NCBI GenBank assembly: GCA_021613335.1
Contig: JAJTWR010000386.1
Location: 62,001-126,000 of the forward strand
Origin: Whitmania pigra
Taxonomy: Eukaryota; Annelida; Clitellata; Hirudinida; Haemopidae
Length of the DNA: 64,000 nucleotides
Reading direction: 5' to 3'
In this document: piece after piece, positions 48,664 to 64,000 of the stretch
Numbering within the stretch: the first letter of the stretch is position 1
Layout of the letters: every line of letters begins with the position of its first letter
Notes under the pieces: generated by a model
The model's input: the letters and a program-made list of their open reading frames with translations, nothing else
The model's database searches: none
Told to the model about the DNA's origin: nothing
Translations under genes and position numbers: made by a program

Positions 48664-49522
48664 TCAAAAAATTCTTGAAGAAGGATGTAAACCGAGTTGT
48701 CCGAAAACATAATCACGCAATTTCCTGTCTGAAGAATTCCAAATGTATTTCCTCATCGGCATTACAACCCTCTCGGCATGTTCACTTTTGTAAATCTGAC
48801 ACAAGGCTTTGCCGACGTCGTGAGATATTAAAATCTTAAACTTGAAGTTTACCTTGGAAGAATTAAAGGCAAATGTTATATTAAAGTTGTATTTACATTA
48901 CTCCTACATGATAAGTAATTTCTAAAATTCATTAGCACTTCTATATGATAAGTAATTTCTAAAATTGGTCATGCACCAATTCAAGCACAGTTCGTCTATT
49001 CAACAATGCGTAGCAGGTAGCGTGATTAATATAATAATGGCGCCAGAAACCTTTTTTTCAGTGCACAAGTCTTCGTAATACATCGCCGTCTTATACATTT
49101 TCTGAATCAATTTCTGCGTTACTGGTTCAGAACTTTCCAATGCTAGCAATTCTTCTTCTGTAAACATCATAAAGTTTAAAATTTACAATTTAAATATACA
49201 CAAATATCTGCTGAACAAGCAACCTACTGTTAACTTTCTTAGGCAACTTGGGACAATAAACGATGATGACGGTATCCTTCTTTAGCCATATTTCCTTCAG
49301 AAACCCTACAACAAATACCTCTCTCATTCTGCTGCCATGAGACAATGAACAAAAATAAAGAGAAGACAGTATCAACATGCTTGTACGATCCCACTTACAA
49401 TTGAATACGTATTTCGAAGCTTTATTAACTGCGCAGAAAAGGATTCGCCTTTCTACTCTTGTGGATGGTTCTTCATCATATGAATTGTCGTCTTCCAAAA
49501 GAGGCAATTTTTGATCGTCCAT
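48664..49522 (-). CDS. Divergent universal stress protein C (USP cluster, third copy)
   Basis: Exons in transcript order: 49399-49522, 49228-49305, 49051-49157, 48664-48840; 161 aa. Phases match USP-A and B, and exon 3 is again exactly 107 nt. The N terminus is short (MDDQKLPLLEDDNSYDEEP), then RRILFCAVNKASKYVFNW, FLKEIWLKKDTVIIVYCPK, EELLALESSEPVTQKLIQKM and MYYEDLCTEKK. In the last exon the region that should carry G-2x-G-9x-G-S reads MPMRKYIWNSSDRKLRDYV: all three glycines are gone. The C-terminal strand ends early (LGLHPSSRIF). It keeps open reading and good splice sites, so it may encode a USP fold that no longer binds ATP, or be an early pseudogene. Compact introns (93, 70, 210 nt). Confidence 0.72.
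48908..48966. repeat. Short direct repeat in USP-C intron 3
   Basis: The 22-mer atgataagtaatttctaaaa plus tt occurs at 48908 and again at 48945, 37 nt apart. Confidence 0.7.
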
Positions 49523-52500
49523 TGAATGATGGCTTTAGACTTTTATCAATTTTTAGATTTGCGCTCAAAGCCAAAAGTTAATATAAAGTTGTAATAAAAA
49601 GTTTTAATAATACGTTTTAATAATAAGTTTTACACTGACCTATATTTTATTAACGTCCAGTTCGTAACTAGATGATTAGGACAACACTCAATTCTGAAAT
49701 TGGTCTCGTATATGCTAATTTCACATCGTTTTTACGATCATTTATTGCAGCAGTTTGTCATATCAGAGATTAATGACTGGTTTATTAGGTAACCGAAATA
49801 TGAATCTTCCTCTGAAGTTTGGATATCAAAGGGGCTCCACGTCTGCTCGAGGAATGTCGCATTAACACATAGTTAATATTTATTGGCACTTTGTGCTGCT
49901 TAATCGCACAGCTGTGATATTAATAATAATAATAGGATAGTAATAGTTTGCCTTAAAAAGTGAATCGATTATAAAAGTTATTAACCTATGGATAAATTAT
50001 GCAAGAATAATAAATGTTTCTTCAATTAGGTAACAAGATTGAAATTTATATAACATATGTACGTTTGGACAATTTAGGCGAATTAAGGTCTGTGGTGATA
50101 TGCAATGGAAGCTATCGAATATCCGGTGAATTCAGTAACTGCTAAGATTGTCGATATTTAGAATTTATCTAACACAAATTCGATGGATTATGGATGGGAT
50201 CTCATAAGTATGGGGCAAAGCTTCAAGAATCGGTATTTGTCTACATTATCAATGAAATAAAACTTGAAAAGATTCATTCATCCCACATATTCAACCTAAA
50301 ATGAATCATGTTTTCAAAGCATGTATGGTCAGAAACAAGAGACCAAACAAAATGCCACCCGCTTCTCTTTAGCTTTGAAAACTACATTTATAAATATTTA
50401 TCTGGTTGATTTTTTTTTATCAATATCATTTGGGGTGATGGTTCATAGATTAACCATAACGACTATCGGCTTAGAAAATTAATGACATAATGGATTTTCC
50501 ACATTTACACATTACAAAATCATCGTAAGTTATATTATTTGGTTTTGTTTTTACTGTTGTTTTACTGTTGTAAATAAAATTTTAAAAACCTGCCCAACGC
50601 TGAAGATTTAAATCATTATTAATCAGCGAAAGCCAGACTTTTTTTGTAAATTCCAAAAACATTTCTAAAAATCGACAGAAGATTTTAGATTAAGAGTGAC
50701 TCAAGGTGTTCCTGAAAGTAAGAATTAACTACACCGTGCTGTTAATTATCGATTTTAATTAGAAACGCCGTCACAAAAAGGCAAAAGGTTGAAAGGAACG
50801 TATGGGTACAAATTAAAAATCTTCCCAATCGTATTTTTAGTACAACCTCTTCAGTGTTGTAATTGATCAATAATCGATCTTATAGTATATCTCGAAGGAA
50901 GACAACACTAAGAAACCAGTGAAATATCTGAGTAAACAAATACTCACTCTTAATGACTTTCATTCAAGAACTGTCTATTCTTTTCATCGACCTTTTATTG
51001 TTTTGACAATCTAATTAACCCTTTACTTAACCAAAATTTAGTTCTAATCAAACAACAACAATTTAACCATTTGCCCTTTTTGTGATTCACGCTGTCGCAC
51101 CCAAACAGTTTTTAAGATGTCGGGTGTTGTGAAAGAAATTGATTTCAACTCAACGATGCCGTGATAATTCCCCATTGGATTGGATCGTAACTTGAGGTGA
51201 CTTGCACGCTTTAATTAAAGGCTTAATAAATAAATAAATAAGTAAAAATCTATCCTGATCATTAATATTGTTTTTATTATTTTCTAGGCATTAGGAAAAA
51301 CATCCTAAAAGCTCTGTGAATGGTTTAGTGTCCGCTTAAGGGTTCGAGATCTCCCTGTTGTAGTTGGCATCATCATCATCGTTGTCGTTGTAGTCATCGT
51401 CATCATCATCATCCTTATTGTACACCACTAACACTCTCGTTGGAAGTGACGTCATTAGTGAGTGTCCTCAGAATCACGTGGTTTAACTATTTCTATTATT
51501 GTTGTTATTAGCATCAGTGTTGTGAACCGTGGTGATAATAATAGTGACAGCCTGATCACTTTGCACTGACGGACCAATGAATCAAAGACTTCAAAGCCTA
51601 GATGTCCTAGGACAAATAGCAGATGTCGCACACAATTTCTTATCACGTACGCTCTGCCTAAAATCACGTATTATGTGTGTGCACAGACACGATGCGAGGG
51701 TGGAGAAAGGGCTTCGAATCTCTACGAACAAAAGTAATTATAATTAAAAAGGAGTTATAATTTAGGTGTTAAAAAGTTGCCGATAGTTACCATTGGTTTG
51801 GTGACGCATAATAGGTCTATCCAAATGTGATTAAGTTTTAGACACATTGTGAATTTCACTTAATGTAAATATTTTTCATTTGGTCGAATGCCGGGTCCTA
51901 CTCTTCTTGGTTGGTCCAGCCACTCACAACACGTGATTACTGGAACTAACCGGTTCTACTTGGGCTTGAAATGGTTGACATCACCAAGCCTTTCTTAATA
52001 GAGTAAATATTTATTCGTACTATTCATATCACCTTCTGTTTAACAGCCTTTTCGTTAATATTTTAGAGAATGCATTTAACAGTATCATATAAACTTTTCA
52101 CATGGTAAAATGTTCTAAAATTGAAGAGTAAGCACATGTCTAGGCCTCACAATTACTATCGTTACTATCAATCACTAAAAAATAATGAAGAGTTCTTGAT
52201 TTCATCACTTAAGTACTCTAATCAAACATATTTAGATTTAGGATTACGTGAGTTGATTAATAATGATGTAAGATTGCAATGACAAACCATCTCAGATTTT
52301 AATCAAGTATTGTTTGCATAATTAACCATTTATCAAATTTTAAATAATAATATTTGGATTGAATTATATTGAAAATTGAATTACTTTTATTATATAATCT
52401 TTTTTTTATGTTTATATAAATTACAATTAAAAATATAAATAAAGATAATAAAAATAGACAGCTTTATTATTTAGATGGCGTCAGGATTCAGGAGCCATTT

Positions 52501-53502
52501 AAGAGAAACAGAACATTTCGACCTAAAAAATAAAATTATATGAAAGACAAATCACTCGCATTCATAAAGATGTAATACAATTTTAATTTTATGATGTCAT
52601 TTAGAGTATACGTAATATGTATATCGTTTCACTTTAAGCATAATTGTGCGTATATGTTCACATTTTGGATCAACCAACACATTATTTTGAATTCGCTCTA
52701 ATTACTCAGCATTTATTAAATCACGTAACTTATGTCTTAAAGCTGTGTTTATTGTTTATCGTGTTCTTCGGAAATAACATAATTTCTAGCTAAGTTAGAA
52801 ATATAATTTGGCATTATTTGTCAAGCAAAAATAAAATTAATGAACATGTGCAAAAATTAGTAATTATCAATCCATTAATCATTCTAAATTCATTTTTAAT
52901 AACACACAAAGAAATGGAGGTAAAAAAGAAAACAAAACAAATATAACCTTACCCAAACTTATGTTGCGATCCTACGGCAGGATTTGATCTGAATCAATTC
53001 CGGATGATTTATAATGAACATTAATGAACGCCTGAGTTTGTTAAATAAACTTTGCTGTACCTCACATCACCTTCATAGACAGGTTGGTTTGATGGTTTAC
53101 AACTTCGAGTTTAAGCTTGATTAGTTGTTAGCTGTTAATTTTAGTATTAACCTCAAAAACGTCAATTTGATTATTTTGCGTTTAATGTTATTCAAAAGCG
53201 CCGACTTCAATAGACATATTATGCATCACTTTTATAGCTGAAATGTCCTTGATCTCATTCTAACACAAACAATCTAGATTATATATTTTTAAAAAATTCT
53301 TTGAAAACTTTTTGTGCATTCAAATTTTTGGTTACCAAAGGTATGGGAAAGATACTAAATTTGTCAGACATGCATTTGTATAAAAAATAAAATTTAATCA
53401 AATTGGTAAAAAATGTCAACTTTTATTAGAGAAAGCTAGTCATAAATTAGCAGAAATATATTACTTTAAATTATTGGAAAACTTTTGTTTTTCTTGAAAT
53501 AG
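49523..53502. other. Gene-poor interval
   Basis: Four kilobases with no exon I can support on either strand. Left end: USP-C promoter. At 51360-51420 there is a short (cat/cgt)n array. Right end may contain unrecognised 5' exons of the SANTA-domain gene. Confidence 0.4.
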
Positions 53503-56500
53503 GGATATGAAAGTCAACAAAATGCAGACTCATCCAAAGTTGCGCCAGTAACACAACACCAGGTGCAATTTCATGATATTTAGTTAGATTACAGTTGCAA
53601 ATTTCATGCATTCAGTTTGAAATATTTGGTAGACTCTCCTATTACTTATATAATCTTACAAAGTTCTAGTTTCATATAATCTTGATTAATAGCATACCTC
53701 CTAGCTTTGCAAACACAACACTTTTTCTTTAGATGTATGATCAATTGTGGCTTGAGAAAGAAGCTATGGTCAATCGACTTTGTCAGAAAAGTCTTGCATG
53801 TCTCGAGAAGTGCCTGGTAATAAGAAGCCTGGAATTAATTTTAAGGCAATATTATTAATAAATAATGATTTATTTTTTGAAGAACGAAATCGAAGCAAAG
53901 GGAAGAAAAAGTGAAATCGTTACGAACACAGAAGCCCAGAGAATGACCTCGGGAACCGTCGGATTGTCTGGCAATGCGAAGGTTAACTTATCAACTCTCA
54001 ACCATAAACAGACTCCGCAGAAAGGTTCGTCGTGCCTCGGAAGAGCCAAGAAGAAATTATTCCCCCCCGACGTCGAACCTGATGACGATGAAGAAGAAGA
54101 TGAAGTTCATTGTAAATGCTGCACTTGTAAAAAAGTGAGCTGCAATTTGGAAGAGAAGGTGTTCTTTAGCAAACCTCAAAGCAAAGCGACGATGCCAAAC
54201 TGCAGACCCAAGGCGGTGCATCAGAGGAGGTTAGAATGTCCCTCACGGGTCAACACCGCTCCTAAAGAATTGCCGACGAAAGTTTTCGGGAAGAGGAAAA
54301 TAGATGTGAGCTGTGGTAAATGTTATCTTCAACCGCATGCACTGTCATTCGTGCTGCTGAAAGAAATAATAATGCCATAAATAATGTTTCTTGATTTATT
54401 CCTTTTCTTAGGAAAATGACAACATTGTAAGAAATGAGAAGAGAGCCAAGTTGGATTTGTTAGACATCTCTACTTTTGAGGTAAGATTTCTCCTGCAGCC
54501 TCTATAAATTAAACATAAATTTAAATGAATTTGTGAATTTGTTTTAAAATCTTGTAAAATATATTTGGTGCAAATTTTGGGCTCTTTTCCTTTGCAGTTA
54601 CTAAAATATTAAAAGTTATCCCTATTTCTTGTCTAACTAATCACATACTACTCCAGCCGAGAGCTTGTTCAACACCTTACATCAACAAGTCCAGGGGCAA
54701 TCTCCGGCTGTTCCGTCAACCCCCAGACATGCAGTTCTCCCCAAAATCACAATTCTCCTCAAATATGCAATTCTCCCCAAAAACACAAATTCCTCCACAA
54801 AGACAATTCTCCCCAAAAACACAAATTCCTCCACAAAGACAATTCTCCCCAAAAACTCAAATTCCTCCAGAAAGACAATTCTCCCCAAAAACTCAAATTC
54901 CTCCACAAAGACAATTCTCTCCAAAAACTCAAATTCCTCCACAAAGACAATTCTCCCCAAAAACACAGTTCCCAGTACTCGGGACTCCGCATGCTCCATC
55001 AACTGCGAAGATTCGAGAAGACTTGACAGAGAAGAGGCCAAGAATTCTTACAATTAAGGTATGTGCTTAACTAGTATTTGCCCTCCCATTCATAATATCA
55101 TATGGTAGCCACGTTAAAGATTAGTTTACTTAATGCATGAGCTTAAACCCCATTGTACGACACATTAATGAAGTTTGTCGTGGTACCTGAAATGACTAAT
55201 AAAAGTTTATTTTTTAAAGGATTTTTCTCAGGCTGATGAAAATGACGTTGTCTTGTATCTTTCATCTAACAAACCTGGAGATATAGAAGACACTGAAAAC
55301 CTTAGTCAAATAAATGATGACCAAAATTCTGTTGCAAACGACGGAGACTTATCAGAAGAGGAATCGAAGCTCAACCGAACTTTCACCATCTCGCCAAACA
55401 AGGGTTCTTCATCCCCGATGTTTACGTCTTCTTCTGCAACCCCTTTCGAAATCCCCGTCATCGACTCCTCACCAAATTCTCCAGCTGCATCACCGATCCC
55501 ACAACCAGTGCTTCCACCAGAACTGCCTGCTCCTCAATTGGTGACTTTTAAAAGATCAGTTGCTGCCACTGACTCTGAATCTTTTCTGAGACTGACTCGG
55601 TCTGCCACCAAACGCTCAAAGTCTGATCATACGGATTTCGTCCGCTTAAATGAAGCATCACCTTCCAAGTCCTCCTTTCTTCCTGCTGAGTCACCGGAAG
55701 AACAGTCAATGCTTCCAACAACTTCATCATCTAACCTAGAACCAAGTCACGTAGTAAGTTAATATTATAATAAATAACATACTAGTAATTAATATTTTAA
55801 TAAGTTAATATTGTAATAAGTAACATACTAGTAATTAATATTTTAATAAGTTGCACAATAAAAATTCTGTTTAATTCTCAACATTTTCATTGTTAAGGAA
55901 AAAGAAACAGAATTGGTGGATTGGTGTGTAAATCAGCACGGGTCATCATATCAATTGTCAGGATACATATTGTTAGTGACATTGATTTGCGAAAGCAAGA
56001 GTTTATAAACCGGAATAATGTTAATTTATACCTTTTTAGCGATACCCCAAATAGGAAGTATGTTAGACACGAACCTGGTGCCATAGCTACCAGACATAGA
56101 GCTAGTCTTATTGAAACTTCAGATGGGAAGCTCTACAGATTGGTGAATCCATTTGTAAAGTCAAGAAGCAACATTGAAGGTTTTTATTAGAACACTTAAT
56201 ACTTTTGATGTTGTTTCATTTGATAACTTGACTTTTAACCATCCCTGTTCAGATGCATTTGAGCTTTTTAGAAACGGATTTCCTGAAAATTGGAAGGAGG
56301 CCTTGGATAAATTAGTTTATAAAAAGTAAGTCAAAGTTTGACTTGAAATGTGAATTACTTTTTTTGAACACTCTGTGATGCTGTATGAAATTTCAGAACT
56401 AAAGAACCAGAGATTAGGAAACCTAAGCGTGCTACCAAAGTAAAGGAGGTCAAAAAACCTCATAAATCTTTAAACAGCAGCTTTTTTGATCTTCCCGATG

Positions 56501-56753
56501 GCAAAGGCACCCCAGAAAGTATGAAGATTTTTGATTTTGTTTGCCAATTATTTAATCTGGTTTTGATCTGTTAACAGCTCCCCTGAGGCGAGAAGATTTG
56601 CGACAAACTCGCAAAAGTGGAAGGTACATTGTTCCTCCTCTGGCTTATTGGAAAAACCAGAGAATCATGATCGATCCCAACACTAACGAGACGTTGATTA
56701 TAGACGGAGGCAGAAATTTTTTAGACACTAAAGTAGTTCATTTCGCTGGCTAA
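53503..56753 (+). CDS. MIS18BP1: KNL2/MIS18BP1-like centromere protein: SANTA domain and CENP-C motif
   Basis: KNL2/M18BP1 licenses centromeres for new CENP-A deposition with the Mis18 complex. Exons: 53503-53562, 53733-53816, 53883-54305, 54412-54480, 54657-55058, 55232-55753, 55898-55971, 56040-56179, 56253-56325, 56397-56518, 56578-56753; every junction keeps phase. The 5' end is probably incomplete: the first exon listed starts at an acceptor. The SANTA domain spans 55898-56325: TELVDWCVNQHGSSYQLSGY, RHRASLIETSDGKLYRLVNP, and the signature NGFPENWKEALDKLV (compare FGFPPHWKALLD in vertebrates). The last exon has SGRYIVPPLAYWKNQR, a CENP-C motif of the type found in KNL2 of plants and non-mammalian vertebrates. 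Upstream are a Cys cluster (HCKCCTCKKVSC), a 12-residue tandem repeat and a Ser/Pro-rich region. There is no CENP-C cupin domain after the motif, which separates it from CENP-C itself. Confidence 0.82.
54768..54967 (+). repeat. 36-bp coding tandem repeat in the SANTA-domain gene
   Basis: Units start at 54768, 54804, 54840, 54876, 54912 and 54948 (period 36), each encoding QFSPKTQIPPQR with few changes; partial units lie just upstream at 54731 and 54750. SP-K sites make it a plausible CDK-phosphorylated spacer. Because 36 is a multiple of 3 and the unit has no stop in several frames, false frames run through on both strands. Confidence 0.92.
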
Positions 56754-57033
56754 ATTGCTTTTTTTGAGTTCGTTTGCATTTGATTTGCGAGTGACGTGAC
56801 TGGGTGGATGTGACCACGGATGGCAGGGATGCTTGTTGTAAAAGTTCGTTTTAATTTAAAGCGGAAAAAATAATGCACTGTCTTTGGCGTCGGTTCGCTA
56901 TACTTTAGTCGTCTCGATTTATTTTAACGATGTTGTTAAGCTTAACAGTTGTCATGTCAACCGAATGGATACCGATCGAGTTGCGACTTCGTGTGTTGTT
57001 GGTTCATGTGGCCTCGATTGACGTTTTTAAAAG

Positions 57034-64000
<6,967 letters not shown>

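Noticed and set aside
54682..55041. 119-codon minus-strand frame across the KNL2-like repeat exon
   Set aside because: Shadow of the 36-bp coding repeat; the plus-strand frame joins the flanking exons in phase and this one does not.

Overview
This is a stretch of nuclear DNA from an invertebrate animal. The DNA is AT-rich. Almost every gene is split by short GT-AG introns whose phases I could follow by hand. The gene content is metazoan: phospholipase C epsilon with a RasGEF domain, GLYR1/N-PAC, a SOCS-box ankyrin protein, a KNL2/MIS18BP1-type centromere protein, a ciliary DRC11/IQCA1 and the mitochondrial ribosomal protein bL34m. Tandem animal-type universal stress protein (USP) genes would fit a cnidarian or another non-vertebrate, but the sequence alone does not fix the phylum. 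There is no bacterial, plasmid, viral or CRISPR content.

Layout, left to right. A 27-exon PLC-epsilon gene (+) fills about 1.0-15.3 kb, with an AT-AC minor-class intron, a GC-AG intron and a very long serine-rich tail where the RA domains are expected. Mitochondrial ribosomal protein L34 (+) lies at 16.6-16.9 kb. A 23-exon M16 zinc metalloprotease (+) lies at 18.5-25.2 kb. An intronless ankyrin/SOCS-box gene (+, 26.1-27.5 kb) is interrupted by one in-frame TAG. GLYR1 (+) lies at 28.0-31.4 kb, followed by a DegT/DnrJ/EryC1-type PLP aminotransferase (+) at 32.0-34.3 kb. Three USP paralogs (-) lie at 34.7-41.5, 43.4-46.3 and 48.7-49.5 kb, all with the same four-exon plan. An intronless TRIP12/UFD4-like HECT ubiquitin ligase (+, 36.5-39.0 kb) sits inside the enlarged second intron of the first USP gene, among a LINE fragment, two tRNA-like SINE heads and a pair of direct repeats. 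The interval 49.5-53.5 kb shows no gene. A SANTA/CENP-C-motif protein (+, 53.5-56.75 kb) is followed 280 bp later by DRC11/IQCA1 (+, 57.0 kb to the window end, truncated).

The genes do not form a pathway: this is ordinary animal gene order. The points most worth a second look are the minor-class intron in PLC-epsilon, its apparent lack of RA domains, the nested HECT gene, the USP paralog that has lost the nucleotide-binding glycines, the DegT-family enzyme in an animal genome, the nonsense codon in the SOCS-box gene, and a pair of phase-compatible extra terminal exons inside DRC11. Exon borders were set by hand from splice consensus, reading-frame continuity and remembered family motifs; no alignment or transcript was available.
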